Shown: one piece after another, positions 40,675-49,548 of the stretch
How the letters are laid out: the number at the start of each line of letters is the position of its first letter
Position numbering within the stretch: the first letter of the stretch is position 1
NCBI GenBank assembly: GCA_947168395.1
Contig: CAMVLT010000015.1
Coordinates: 1-64,000, forward strand
Length of the DNA stretch: 64,000 bases
Direction of reading: 5' to 3'
Origin: an uncultured Prevotellaceae bacterium
GTDB taxonomy: Bacteria > Bacteroidota > Bacteroidia > Bacteroidales > Bacteroidaceae
The notes under the pieces: model-generated
The model's database searches: none
Seen by the model: only the letters and a program-made list of their open reading frames with translations
Told to the model about the DNA's origin: nothing
Translations under genes and position numbers: made by a program

Positions 40675-41592
40675 TTATTTGTTCACCTGAAACTTCGTGT
40701 CACCGTCCTTGAAGAAGGCGTTGATCTGCTTGGCAGCGGCAATACCGGCATTGATGTTGGCCTCGGCTGTCTGAGCACCCATCTTCTTCGGGGTTGAGAA
40801 GTAGCGACCTTCAAACTTTTGGAACTCGTCGTTAGCATCAGGCATGATGTCGGTGACGAACTTCAAGTCCTCACGCTCCTGCATCAACTTAATCAGTTCA
40901 GGCTCGTTGATGACCTCCTTGCGGGCGGTGTTCACGAGAATGCCGCCCTTCTTCATCTTGCCTACCAGCGCGTAGTTGATACTCTGCTTCGTTTCGGGCG
41001 TAGCGGGGATGTGCAGTGAGACAACGTCGCACTGTTCGAACAGGGCATCCTGATTCTCGACAGCATGAACGCCAGCTTTCTCGATAACCTCAGCGGGGCA
41101 GTAGGCATCGAAGGCGTAGACCTCCATGCCGAAGCCCTTGGCGATGCGGGCCACGTTGCGGCCGACGTTACCAAAAGCGAGGATACCCAGTTTCTTGCCG
41201 AGCAGCTCAGAGCCGCTCTTGCCATTATAGAAACCGCGGACAGCCATCACCAGCAGACCGAACACCAGTTCGGCCACAGCATTGGCGTTCTGGCCGGGCG
41301 TGTTCTCGGCCACGACATTGTGGGCAGTAGCGGCGGCGAGGTCGATGTTGTCGTAACCGGCACCTGCACGAACCACTATCTTCAGCTGCTTGGCAGCATC
41401 GAGCACCTCAGCGTCAACCTTATCCGAACGGATAATCATGGCGTCGGCATCCTTCACAGCATCCAACAGCTGAGCCTTCTCGGTATATTTCTCAAGCAGC
41501 ACCAGTTCATTGCCGGCTGCTTCTACTTCTGCTTTGATTCCGTTCACGGCAGCAACTGCGAACGGCTTTTCTGTTGCAACTAATACTTTCAT
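40675..41592 (-). CDS. serA: D-3-phosphoglycerate dehydrogenase
   Basis: 305 residues, a short SerA without the C-terminal ACT regulatory domain. NAD-binding LGILAFGNVGRNVARIAKGFGMEVYAFDAY (about 137-165), the substrate region RAGAGYDNID near 76 and the catalytic neighbourhood LVNTARKEVINEPEL near 217. The usual catalytic His-containing segment reads STPKKMGAQT at 268-277, so the His position is worth checking. It catalyses the first step of serine synthesis and pairs with serC upstream. Confidence 0.9.
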   Translation of the reverse strand: MKVLVATEKPFAVAAVNGIKAEVEAAGNELVLLEKYTEKAQLLDAVKDADAMIIRSDKVDAEVLDAAKQLKIVVRAGAGYDNIDLAAATAHNVVAENTPGQNANAVAELVFGLLVMAVRGFYNGKSGSELLGKKLGILAFGNVGRNVARIAKGFGMEVYAFDAYCPAEVIEKAGVHAVENQDALFEQCDVVSLHIPATPETKQSINYALVGKMKKGGILVNTARKEVINEPELIKLMQEREDLKFVTDIMPDANDEFQKFEGRYFSTPKKMGAQTAEANINAGIAAAKQINAFFKDGDTKFQVNK

Positions 41593-41594
41593 AA

Positions 41595-41626
41595 ACCCAC
41601 CCCCATCCCCTCCCGAATGGAAGGGG
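41595..41626. repeat. GC-rich palindromic element, serA side
   Basis: Starts ACCCACCCCCATCCCC and contains CCCCTCCC-GAAT-GGAAGGGG. Faces the copy at 41711-41742. Confidence 0.75.
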
Positions 41627-41710
41627 CATTAAATTGCTTTTGGGGTCTCCTTTTTTTGTTTGTTACTTATTTTTATATTATGTGAAATAACCCACTTCGC
41701 TATTCAAATT

Positions 41711-41742
41711 CCCCTCCCGAGCGGGAGGGGATAGGAGTGGGT
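41711..41742. repeat. GC-rich palindromic element, serC side
   Basis: CCCCTCCCG/CGGGAGGGG arms then ATAGGAGTGGGT; ends one base before the serC stop codon. Inverted relative to 41595-41626. Confidence 0.8.
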
Positions 41743-42810
41743 CTAGTGCTGAGCCTCAAACTCCTTCATGCAAGCAACGAGGGCGTTGCAGCCTTCGATG
41801 GTCTGGGCGTTGTAGCACGAAGCGCGGAAGCCGCCGACAGAACGGTGACCCTTCACGCCGACCATACCCTTCGAGACAGCGAAGTCGAGGAATTCCTTCT
41901 CCAACTCCTTGTACTCGGGAGCCATGACGAAGCAGAGGTTCATCAGCGAACGGTCTTCCTCTTTGGCGGTACCTACGAAGAGCTTGTTGCGGTCGATTTC
42001 GCCGTAGACAATCTCAGCGCGCTGCTTGGCCAGCTTGTCCATTGCCTCGACACCTCCCTGTTTCTTAATCCAGCGCAGGTTCTCGAGTGCGCAGTAGATG
42101 GGCACTACAGGAGGCGTATTGAACATCGAACCCTTGTCGACGTGAGTGCGGTAGTCGAGCATGGTGGGAATCTCGCGGGGAGCGCGGCCCAGCTTCTCGT
42201 CCTTCAGAATGATGATGGTCACACCTGCCATAGAGAGGTTCTTCTGGGCACCGGCGTAGATGGCATCGTACTTGGCAACGTCAACGGGACGACTCATGAA
42301 GTCGGACGACATATCGGCAATCAGCGGCACGTTGACATCAAGGTCCTTGCGAATCTCGGTACCGTAAATGGTGTTGTTGGTTGTGATGTGCAGGTAGTCG
42401 GCATCAGCGGGCACCGTCCAGTCCTTGGGAATGAACGTATAGTTGGCATCAGCTGAAGAAGCTACCTCTATAACCTCACCGAAAAGCTTAGCTTCCTTCA
42501 TGGCCTTCTTGGCCCAGACGCCCGTGTTAAGGTAGGCGGCCTTGTTGATGAGGAAGTTATAAGGAATCATGCAGAACTCCAGGGAGGCACCGCCACCAAG
42601 GAAAATCACAGAGTAGCCCTCGGGCACGCTGAGCAGCTCCTTCACAAGAGCCACTGCCTCGTCGACGACAGGCTGAAAGTCCTTTGCACGGTGGCTGATC
42701 TCCATGAGCGAGAGACCTGAGCCGTTGAAATCAAGACACTGTTTTGCGGTGTTCTCGATGACTTCGCGGGGAAGCATCGAAGGACCGGCATTAAAGTTGT
42801 ACTTCTTCAT
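41743..42810 (-). CDS. serC: Phosphoserine aminotransferase
   Basis: 355 residues, usual length. It uses pyridoxal phosphate to convert 3-phosphohydroxypyruvate and glutamate to phosphoserine. Signatures: [17 protein letters not shown] at the start, [18 protein letters not shown] near 70, and [20 protein letters not shown] near 190 with the PLP Lys. [14 protein letters not shown] near 323 is the phosphate-binding end. It is upstream of serA, separated by 150 bp containing two palindromic elements. Confidence 0.97.
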   Translation of the reverse strand: MKKYNFNAGPSMLPREVIENTAKQCLDFNGSGLSLMEISHRAKDFQPVVDEAVALVKELLSVPEGYSVIFLGGGASLEFCMIPYNFLINKAAYLNTGVWAKKAMKEAKLFGEVIEVASSADANYTFIPKDWTVPADADYLHITTNNTIYGTEIRKDLDVNVPLIADMSSDFMSRPVDVAKYDAIYAGAQKNLSMAGVTIIILKDEKLGRAPREIPTMLDYRTHVDKGSMFNTPPVVPIYCALENLRWIKKQGGVEAMDKLAKQRAEIVYGEIDRNKLFVGTAKEEDRSLMNLCFVMAPEYKELEKEFLDFAVSKGMVGVKGHRSVGGFRASCYNAQTIEGCNALVACMKEFEAQH

Positions 42811-42959
42811 GTTGTTTTACGCTATTATTTTTAAATGGTTATAACTCCTTGTTTCGGAAAAACGGCGCGAAGTTACACTTTTTTATTGAATTGGGCAAAT
42901 ATTTGAGCAGAAATTCACAGAAATAGTGCTTTTTCCTATCAATTTGCAAGGTCTGCTTG

Positions 42960-43571
42960 TCATTTCTCGTCCTTCTTTTTCTCTTCCTTCTTGGCAACGG
43001 GCTTGTAACGCTTGTTCAGACCGTTAATGATATCCTTCGTAATATCATACTTGCGGTCAGCAAACAGAATGTTGTCGCCGGCTTTCGAAAGGATGAGGTC
43101 GTATTTCTTATCTTTATTATAAGAGGTAAGGAAGTTGTTCAGTGAATCACGCAGTGCCTCGTTGAATTTCTGTGTCTCGTTGGCCAGTTCACTCTCCAAG
43201 CGAGCCTGTAGTTCCTGTAAGTCACGCTGCTGGCGCTCGATGGCGGCCTGTACGCTGGCAGCCTGCTCACGGCTGGTGAAGCCATTGTTGTTGAGTTTCT
43301 GCTGGAAGTTGTTCACAGCAGCCTGTAGTTGGTTGCCCTTCTGGGTCAGCGTGTTGCGGGCATTGTTGCTCTTCTTCTGCAGTGTCAGGCTGTAATCCTT
43401 GGCAAAGTCATACTGCGTCATCAGCGAGTCAACCTCCACGTATGCAATCTTCATACCGGTAGAGCTCTCAGTCCCAGCAGCCTGGGGCTTTTCGTCCATC
43501 TTGGGACTTGCATTGTTGCACGAAGCCAACACAGCGACGATGGCCAGTGCACCGAAAACATTCTTTTTCAT
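42960..43571 (-). CDS. OmpH/Skp-family periplasmic chaperone lipoprotein
   Basis: 203 residues from MKKNVFGALAIVAVLASCNN (lipidated Cys near 18). An OmpH domain follows: IAYVEVDSLMTQYDFAKDYSLTLQKK, a long coiled coil (about 60-150, rich in Gln/Asn/Glu) and DLILSKAGDNILFADRKYDITKDIINGLNKRY. Skp-like trimers hold unfolded outer-membrane proteins. An upstream ATG at 43604 is less likely because it would mask the signal. Confidence 0.85.
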   Translation of the reverse strand: MKKNVFGALAIVAVLASCNNASPKMDEKPQAAGTESSTGMKIAYVEVDSLMTQYDFAKDYSLTLQKKSNNARNTLTQKGNQLQAAVNNFQQKLNNNGFTSREQAASVQAAIERQQRDLQELQARLESELANETQKFNEALRDSLNNFLTSYNKDKKYDLILSKAGDNILFADRKYDITKDIINGLNKRYKPVAKKEEKKKDEK

Positions 43572-43593
43572 TTTGTTACTTGATATTAATTCT

Positions 43594-43797
43594 TTATTGT
43601 TCAATTTTCAACGTCTTCCGGTTTCTCATTTCCCGGTCTTGGTCCATGACACAATGGATGCCCCGTTCGCGCATCGCCTCGCTATCATGGATATGCTGCG
43701 ACGAGAACGTACCATTTTTCCGCCCCAGCACCTTTACTAACAGCAAGGCCATTCCCACGGCCAACAGAGCACCACTTATCAATAATGTCTGAATCAT
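43594..43797 (-). CDS. Small membrane protein beside rny
   Basis: 67 residues: one N-terminal helix (LLISGALLAVGMALLLVKVLG) and a soluble tail (SSQHIHDSEAMRERGIHCVMDQDREMRNRK). It follows rny by three bases and precedes the OmpH-like gene. Conserved small proteins of this kind occur near rny in Bacteroidota; function unknown. Confidence 0.65.
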   Translation of the reverse strand: MIQTLLISGALLAVGMALLLVKVLGRKNGTFSSQHIHDSEAMRERGIHCVMDQDREMRNRKTLKIEQ

Positions 43798-43800
43798 TCC

Positions 43801-45333
43801 TTATTTTGCATAAGCCACTGAACGGGTCTCACGGATGACGGTAATCTTCACCTGTCCGGGATAGGTCATCTCGTTCTGTATTTTCGACGCAATCTGTCCG
43901 CTCAAGGCCTCGGTCTCAGCATCGCTCATCTTGTCGGCACCTACGATGACACGCAGCTCACGGCCGGCTTGGATGGCGTATGTCTTTGTGACACCGGGAT
44001 AGCTCATGGCAATGGCCTCAAGGTCGTTCAGACGCTTAATGTAGGCCTCGACAATTTCGCGACGGGCACCAGGACGGGCGCCACTGATGGCATCGCACAC
44101 CTGAACTATCGGAGCCAGCAGCGTTTGCATCTCCATCTCGTCGTGGTGAGCACCGATGGCGTTGCAGATATCTGGTTTCTCCTTGTACTGCTCGGCAATC
44201 TTGGCACCGTATAGTGCGTGGGGCATTTCGCTCTCCTCGTCGGGCACCTTGCCAATGTCGTGCAACAATCCGGCACGCTTGGCCTTCTTCGGGTTCAGTC
44301 CTAACTCGGCAGCCATCACCGCACAGAGATTGGCGGTTTCACGGGCATGCTGAAGCAGGTTCTGACCGTATGAGGAGCGGTATTTCATCTTACCGATAAT
44401 ACGAATGAGTTCGGGGTGCAGGCCGTGAATGCCAAGGTCGATGGCGGTGCGCTTACCGGTCTCGATTATCTCGTTTTCGAGTTGCTTCTTCACTTTCGTC
44501 ACCACTTCCTCGATGCGGGCTGGGTGAATACGACCATCGCTCACCAGCTGATGGAGAGCCAGACGGCAGGTTTCGCGGCGGACTGGGTCAAATCCGCTGA
44601 TGACGATAGCTTCAGGGGTATCATCAACTACGATTTCAACACCGCAGGCGGCCTCCAAAGCACGGATGTTGCGACCTTCACGTCCGATAACGCGACCTTT
44701 CACGTCGTCATTGTCAATATGGAATACAGATACGGAGTTTTCTACAGCTGTTTCCGTAGCCACACGCTGGATGGTCTGTATGACAATCTTCTTGGCCTGG
44801 GCATTAGCGTTCAGCTTTGCTTCGTCCATAATCTCGTTGATGTAGCTGGCGGCGGCCGTTTTGGCTTCGTCCTTCAGCGATTCCACTAAGCGGTTGCGAG
44901 CTTCCTCGGCACTCAGACCAGAAAGTTCCTCTAACTTCTCTCGTTCCTTCAGCTGCATCTTTTCCAGTTCCTCCTGCTTCACGTTGAGCAGTTTCTTTTC
45001 GTTTTCAATGCGCTGCTGCTGGTTGTCAAGGTCGTTCTTGCGTCGGCCTAACTCCTCCTGACGCTGGTTGAGCGAGATTTCACGCTGCTTCAGTTTGTTC
45101 TCACTTTGCTGGATGTGCTGGTTGCGCTGCTGCACTTCCTTCTCCAGCTCGGCTTTCTTGTTCAGGAATTTCTCCTTCACCTCGAGCAGCTTCTTTTCCT
45201 TGACTACTTCGGCCTCCTTGTTGGCGGCCTCTACCATCTCGTTGTATTTTCCCTTAATGACGTAACGGAAAACCATGTATCCGCATAAGTCTCCTATGAT
45301 GAGGGCGGCTACGGCAATAATCACATAAACCAT
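43801..45333 (-). CDS. rny: Ribonuclease Y
   Basis: 510 residues, standard length. N-terminal membrane helix ([19 protein letters not shown]), a coiled coil over about 30-170, a KH domain ([36 protein letters not shown], about 205-260) and an HD phosphohydrolase domain with AGLLHDIGK near 355 and GAHHDE near 400. It starts mRNA decay as a membrane-anchored endoribonuclease. Confidence 0.97.
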   Translation of the reverse strand: MVYVIIAVAALIIGDLCGYMVFRYVIKGKYNEMVEAANKEAEVVKEKKLLEVKEKFLNKKAELEKEVQQRNQHIQQSENKLKQREISLNQRQEELGRRKNDLDNQQQRIENEKKLLNVKQEELEKMQLKEREKLEELSGLSAEEARNRLVESLKDEAKTAAASYINEIMDEAKLNANAQAKKIVIQTIQRVATETAVENSVSVFHIDNDDVKGRVIGREGRNIRALEAACGVEIVVDDTPEAIVISGFDPVRRETCRLALHQLVSDGRIHPARIEEVVTKVKKQLENEIIETGKRTAIDLGIHGLHPELIRIIGKMKYRSSYGQNLLQHARETANLCAVMAAELGLNPKKAKRAGLLHDIGKVPDEESEMPHALYGAKIAEQYKEKPDICNAIGAHHDEMEMQTLLAPIVQVCDAISGARPGARREIVEAYIKRLNDLEAIAMSYPGVTKTYAIQAGRELRVIVGADKMSDAETEALSGQIASKIQNEMTYPGQVKITVIRETRSVAYAK

Positions 45334-45374
45334 AATTTAAATCTATAATAAAAATTAGTAATCTTCTTCTTGAC

Positions 45375-45674
45375 TTATTTCAGTGCCTCATCAATTTCAG
45401 AAGTAAGTCGCTCGAGAAGACTGTTATAGGAGTCAGTGGCCTTGTTGGCATGTTCCATCTGATACTTCACGCCAATTTCCAACAACGCCGTTGCGGCAAT
45501 GAAGCGCTCGCTACGACGTCCCCTGAACAATTCAGCATACTTTGTATAAGTATTCTTGACCAGCTTCTCGGCATCGCGATAGAACGTTTCTTCATCGGAC
45601 TTCACATAGATGTCGAGCTTCTCGTCACAAATATTCAGACTGATATGTTGTTTCTCTTTGTTTACTTCTGCCAT
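45375..45674 (-). CDS. zapA: Cell division protein ZapA
   Basis: 99 residues with the ZapA pattern: ISLNICDEKLDIYVKSDEETFYRDAEKLVKNTYTKYAELF, then an RRSERFIAATALLEIGVKYQ helix and a C-terminal coiled coil. ZapA bundles FtsZ filaments at the division ring. It lies between a coiled-coil gene and rny, an order common in this phylum. Confidence 0.88.
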   Translation of the reverse strand: MAEVNKEKQHISLNICDEKLDIYVKSDEETFYRDAEKLVKNTYTKYAELFRGRRSERFIAATALLEIGVKYQMEHANKATDSYNSLLERLTSEIDEALK

Positions 45675-45712
45675 TCTCTGTTTGGCTTTTAACTATTGGC
45701 TTTTGGCATTGC

Positions 45713-46006
45713 CTAATCACCTTGTAGCATTGAGATGCACTTGTTGACTTCACGAATCAGCTTCGATAAGCGGTCCTTGGCTCCTTGCAGGTCGCCGTCG
45801 GAGATTTCCATCATCTTGGCCATCTTCAGTGAGTTGTAGTCATTGTCAGCCTGAGTCAACTGGCCACGCAGGGACTTGATGTCCTGCTCGTTCTTCTCGA
45901 CCATCTGGTACAACTCCTCATTCTCCTTCTTCAATTCTTGAAAACGGAGAATCAGCTGCCGTACGCGGGCCTCAAAAGCGGCTAAAGTCTTCTCATTCTG
46001 CGTCAT
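45713..46006 (-). CDS. Coiled-coil protein upstream of zapA
   Basis: 97 residues, predicted to be mostly coiled coil (VRQLILRFQELKKENEELYQMVEKNEQDIKSLRGQL). It could be a ZapB-like partner of ZapA, by analogy and position only. No membrane segment. Confidence 0.7.
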   Translation of the reverse strand: MTQNEKTLAAFEARVRQLILRFQELKKENEELYQMVEKNEQDIKSLRGQLTQADNDYNSLKMAKMMEISDGDLQGAKDRLSKLIREVNKCISMLQGD

Positions 46007-46024
46007 GACTGAGCTTTAATTCTA

Positions 46025-46032
46025 CAAAGGTA
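46025..46032 (-). promoter_or_regulatory. -7 promoter box for the coiled-coil-zapA-rny genes
   Basis: TACCTTTG on the minus strand, 18 bases before the ATG at 46006. Confidence 0.6.
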
Positions 46033-46046
46033 GTGCTTTTTCGCTT

Positions 46047-46149
46047 AACATTGCACATTGCGCATTGAACATTATGCTTTTTTAACAAGCGGAGCATGTT
46101 TCCCGACATAAAATGTTCATTGTTCATTGTTCAACGTTTATTGTTCTTT
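46047..46149. repeat. Two blocks of period-7 repeats
   Basis: 46047-46074 is AACATTG, CACATTG, CGCATTG, AACATTA. 46115-46149 is GTTCATT twice, GTTCAAC, GTTTATT, GTTCTTT. The second block runs into the last four codons of the gene at 46138. Confidence 0.75.
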
Positions 46150-46755
46150 CGGTTGCTTTTCCTTCTTTGCCAGCATCACGACGCGATATACAAAGTCGGT
46201 TACCCACTTCTGTGAGAAGCCCAACTTCTGGTTGTATTTACGCACATCGACCACCGACTTCAGCACACCAGCATCCGTGAAGTCATTTTTGTTGAAGATA
46301 TCGTTCACGGTCTTCTCTGTCATTGTATAGATGGTCTTCTTGAAGATGCTGGGTACACGCAGTTTGAACTTCATCAAGTTTGAGGTAAGCATCATTATAT
46401 CCTGAGTAAAGCCCTGGAACTGATACATATACGTCTGTACGTCCTGTATGCCTTTGCAGCGGCGGCGAATGCTCTGGTCAATTTCCTTGGTAAACGATTC
46501 GTCCATCCCGTAGATGTCCTTCATCATTTTCGTTACACGCTGTTTCTCAGCCACCCCCAAACGGTTATTTACCGTAGGAACCTTCAAAGTGGACTTGAAC
46601 ACCCGCAGGTCGGGCAGTGCCGTCAAGTTTGAGATATGGAGGTCGGCAGCCATCACCGCTTGGAAATATACCCTGATGAGCGTCATGAAATCCTCCATGC
46701 CGCCAATCTTCTTTTCTTCCTCCTCTTTTCCAAAAAGTTTATTCCAAAATGCCAT
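46138..46755 (-). CDS. Conserved protein of unknown function
   Basis: 205 residues, largely helical, basic, no signal peptide or membrane helix. It starts AFWNKLFGKEEEEKKIGGMEDFMTLIRVYFQ and carries an RVTKMMKDIYGMDESFTKEIDQSIRRRCKGIQD segment. I do not recognise the family. It has its own promoter box and is divergent from rfbA. Confidence 0.7.
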   Translation of the reverse strand: MAFWNKLFGKEEEEKKIGGMEDFMTLIRVYFQAVMAADLHISNLTALPDLRVFKSTLKVPTVNNRLGVAEKQRVTKMMKDIYGMDESFTKEIDQSIRRRCKGIQDVQTYMYQFQGFTQDIMMLTSNLMKFKLRVPSIFKKTIYTMTEKTVNDIFNKNDFTDAGVLKSVVDVRKYNQKLGFSQKWVTDFVYRVVMLAKKEKQPKEQ

Positions 46756-46784
46756 AATATATAAGTAGGTTTATAAATCGCGTG

Positions 46785-46792
46785 CAAAGTTA
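46785..46792 (-). promoter_or_regulatory. -7 promoter box for the 46138 gene
   Basis: TAACTTTG on the minus strand, 29 bases before the ATG at 46755. Confidence 0.6.
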
Positions 46793-46887
46793 GTCATTTT
46801 TTGGCACGAAATACACGAATTACCCGAAAAATAATCCAAGAATTGAAAAATAATCGTGCAATTCGTGTTAATCATGTGTTTTTTTCT

Positions 46888-46895
46888 TACCTTTG
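46888..46895 (+). promoter_or_regulatory. -7 promoter box for rfbA
   Basis: TACCTTTG, 24 bases before the ATG at 46920; this rules out the upstream start at 46893. Confidence 0.65.
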
Positions 46896-46919
46896 CACAC
46901 TAATAAACAACTTATATAT

Positions 46920-47798
46920 ATGAAAGGTATAGTACTTGCTGGTGGTAGTGGCACACGTCTCTATCCGATAACTAAGGGAATCTCAAAGCAGCTGATTCCC
47001 ATTTTCGATAAACCAATGATTTATTATCCCGTGTCGGCATTGATGCTGGCAGGCATCCGCGAGATTTTGATTATCTCGACTCCGCATGACCTGCCTGGAT
47101 TCAAACGGTTGTTGGGCGACGGCTCTGAACTGGGTGTCCGCTTCGAGTATGCCGAGCAGCCCAGTCCCGACGGGCTGGCACAGGCTTTCATCATTGGCGA
47201 GCAGTTCATTGGCGACGATTGTGCCTGCCTCGTACTTGGCGACAACATATTCTATGGTTCGGGATTCAGCGGGCTACTGCGCCAGAGCGTGGAGAATGCC
47301 GAGAAGCACGGGTTAGCCACCGTCTTCGGCTACTGGGTGAATGACCCGGAACGCTATGGAGTGGCAGAGTTCGACGCTGAGGGTAACTGCCTGAGCATTG
47401 AGGAGAAGCCCGAACATCCAAAATCGAACTATGCCGTCGTCGGTCTTTACTTCTATCCCAACAGTGTGGTGGAGATTGCCAAAAACATCAAGCCCAGTGC
47501 CCGTGGCGAACTCGAAATCACCACCGTCAACCAGGAGTTTCTTGCCCAGCAGAAATTGAAGGTTCAGACGCTGCAGCGAGGCTTTGCCTGGCTCGACACC
47601 GGCACCCACGACTCGTTGGCCGAGGCCTCGACTTTCATTGAGGTCATTGAGAAGCGCCAGGGCCTGAAAGTAGCCTGCCTCGAGGAGATTGCCTATAAAA
47701 AGGGTTGGATTACGGCTGCCCAACTGAAGGAACTGGCCAAGCCCATGCTCAAGAACGGTTACGGTCAGTATCTCCTGCAATTAGCAGAAGGGAAATAA
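46920..47798 (+). CDS. rfbA: Glucose-1-phosphate thymidylyltransferase
   Basis: 292 residues from [20 protein letters not shown], the nucleotide-binding loop. It makes dTDP-glucose for the dTDP-rhamnose pathway used in surface polysaccharides. Further signatures: [24 protein letters not shown] near 110 and [21 protein letters not shown] near 160. The genes usually next to it (rfbB, rfbC, rfbD) are absent; the following gene is convergent. Confidence 0.96.
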   Translation: MKGIVLAGGSGTRLYPITKGISKQLIPIFDKPMIYYPVSALMLAGIREILIISTPHDLPGFKRLLGDGSELGVRFEYAEQPSPDGLAQAFIIGEQFIGDDCACLVLGDNIFYGSGFSGLLRQSVENAEKHGLATVFGYWVNDPERYGVAEFDAEGNCLSIEEKPEHPKSNYAVVGLYFYPNSVVEIAKNIKPSARGELEITTVNQEFLAQQKLKVQTLQRGFAWLDTGTHDSLAEASTFIEVIEKRQGLKVACLEEIAYKKGWITAAQLKELAKPMLKNGYGQYLLQLAEGK

Positions 47799-47809
47799 GT
47801 ACCTGCTGA

Positions 47810-48517
47810 TTATAATATACCTAAAATGTCTCGCAGGTTGTTCACAACGAACGTGGGAGCATGTGGACTTTCTTTGGTGTCAACCTCCCAGCGGTTGAAG
47901 AGTAGGGCATCGATGCCTGCACTGAGGGCACCGAGGATATCGGTCTGTAGGTTGTCGCCAATCATCAACGTGGTCTCACGCGAGGCTCCTGTCTGACGGA
48001 GGGCATAGTCGAAAAAGGCCGGCGAGGGCTTGTTCACACCGGCATCCTCGCTCAGGATAATGGTATCGAAGTATTCGCGCATACCGCAGGCTGCGAGTTT
48101 CTTGTACTGTACCTCATGAAAGCCGTTACTCGTCATGTGCATCCGGTAACCTCGTTGCTTCAGGTAGTCCATTAGTTCGTGGGCACCGTTGATAACACCA
48201 GGTTTCGAGGCACAGAAGTCGAGGAAGCAATCACTCATTTCCAGGCAGAGTGCTTCGGTGATTTCTATTCCTTTGCCTTCGCTGAGAGGGCGACGGAATC
48301 GTTCTACAATCAGATAGTCGCGGGTTATCTCGCCTTTCGAATATCGACTCCATAGGTCGATGTTGGCCCACCAATAGGCATCAAAGAATACTTGCGGGTC
48401 AGCAAAATACTGTTCGAGGTGAAAAGCCTCGAAAGTCTCGCTCAACGCAATCACGGCATTGCCGTGGGTGTCGTACAACGTATCGTCGAAATCAATAAAC
48501 AGGTCTTTGTATTTCAT
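47810..48517 (-). CDS. YjjG-type HAD nucleotidase
   Basis: 235 residues with HAD motifs: DLFIDFDDTLYDTHGNA (motif I), RMHMTSNGF (motif II), the Lys in VNKPSPAFFDYAL and LMIGDNLQTDILGALSAGI. The FDFDDTL motif I and the length fit YjjG-type nucleotidases, which dephosphorylate noncanonical pyrimidine nucleotides. It overlaps the permease gene by four bases, which makes cotranscription likely although the functions look unrelated. Confidence 0.85.
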   Translation of the reverse strand: MKYKDLFIDFDDTLYDTHGNAVIALSETFEAFHLEQYFADPQVFFDAYWWANIDLWSRYSKGEITRDYLIVERFRRPLSEGKGIEITEALCLEMSDCFLDFCASKPGVINGAHELMDYLKQRGYRMHMTSNGFHEVQYKKLAACGMREYFDTIILSEDAGVNKPSPAFFDYALRQTGASRETTLMIGDNLQTDILGALSAGIDALLFNRWEVDTKESPHAPTFVVNNLRDILGIL

Positions 48518-49548
48518 ATCCCAACTTCATCCTTTCTTTTACGGAATAGTACGGCAGCAATGACGGGTGCCCCCACCAATGCTGTAACTGAATTCACAGG
48601 TAGGGCACCCTCAAAGCCTGGCATACGGGCAATGAGGTTGCAAACCAGTGCCAATGCTGCTCCGCAAAGAGCGGTGGCAGGCATCAGCATTCGATGGTCG
48701 CTGGTGCGGAAGATGGCGCGTGCCAAATGGGGAACAGCCAAGCCGATGAACATAATAGGGCCGCAATAAGCGGTGACGATAGCCACCAGAATGCCCGACG
48801 ATATTATTACCAGCATACGGGCTTGCTTTACGTTGAGCCCAAGGTTAGACGCATAGCGGTCGCCCAACAGCAGCAGGTTCATGGGCTTGACCAACAGACA
48901 GGCCAATGGCAGCAGGATACACATAATGGCCACAAAGAGAATCATCTCGTCGCCTGAAACGCGAGAAAACGAGCCGAGTCCCCATACTACAAAAGCTTTC
49001 ACGTCCTCCTCCGGGCTGAGGAACTTCAGCACGCCGATGATGGCATTGGCCAGGTAACCTATCATCACACCTATTATTAATAAGGTGACATTACCCTTCA
49101 CCTTCTGCGAAATCCAAACAATCAGCATCATCACGGCCAAGGCTCCGATGATGGCCGCCACACTCATGGCTGCATCGCCCAAATAGCCAAGACGACTCAG
49201 GGCTACACCACCAATACGACCTGAGAGTAGTACCACAAAGGCGACACCCAGGGCCGAGCCATTCGATATGCCCAGCACAGAGGGACCCGCTAACGGATTG
49301 CGGAAGACAGTTTGCATCTGGAGACCACTGACCGCCAAGCCTGCACCAGCCACAATTGCCGTCAGCGCCTGAGGCAGGCGTGACTTCCAGATGATGTTCT
49401 GCCAAATCTCCGAAGCCTCCCCCGCCCCCCCCGAAAGAGGGGAGAGCAATATCTTACATACATCAGCTATAGGAATATTGACGGAGCCAATGAGCAGGTT
49501 GACAATAACCAAAGCGACAATGGAGATAACGAGGATAAAGACTTTCAT
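48514..49548 (-). CDS. FecCD/BtuC-family ABC transporter permease
   Basis: 344 residues with about 9-10 membrane helices. FecCD-family features: IWKSRLPQALTAIVAGAGLAVSGLQMQTVFRNPLAGPSVLGISNGSALG near 55-105 and YCGPIMFIGLAVPHLARAIFRTSDHR near 260-285 (coupling helix). It imports an iron complex or cobalamin; the nearby CbiJ-CbiD gene favours cobalamin/cobinamide. It overlaps the binding-protein gene by four bases. A GC-rich palindromic element adds LLSPLSGGAGEASE near residues 35-45. Confidence 0.88.
   Translation of the reverse strand: MKVFILVISIVALVIVNLLIGSVNIPIADVCKILLSPLSGGAGEASEIWQNIIWKSRLPQALTAIVAGAGLAVSGLQMQTVFRNPLAGPSVLGISNGSALGVAFVVLLSGRIGGVALSRLGYLGDAAMSVAAIIGALAVMMLIVWISQKVKGNVTLLIIGVMIGYLANAIIGVLKFLSPEEDVKAFVVWGLGSFSRVSGDEMILFVAIMCILLPLACLLVKPMNLLLLGDRYASNLGLNVKQARMLVIISSGILVAIVTAYCGPIMFIGLAVPHLARAIFRTSDHRMLMPATALCGAALALVCNLIARMPGFEGALPVNSVTALVGAPVIAAVLFRKRKDEVGI
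49414..49445 (-). repeat. GC-rich palindromic element in the permease gene
   Basis: GCCTCCCCC...AAAGAGGGGAGA; read in frame as SPLSGGAGEAS within the first periplasmic loop. Confidence 0.7.
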
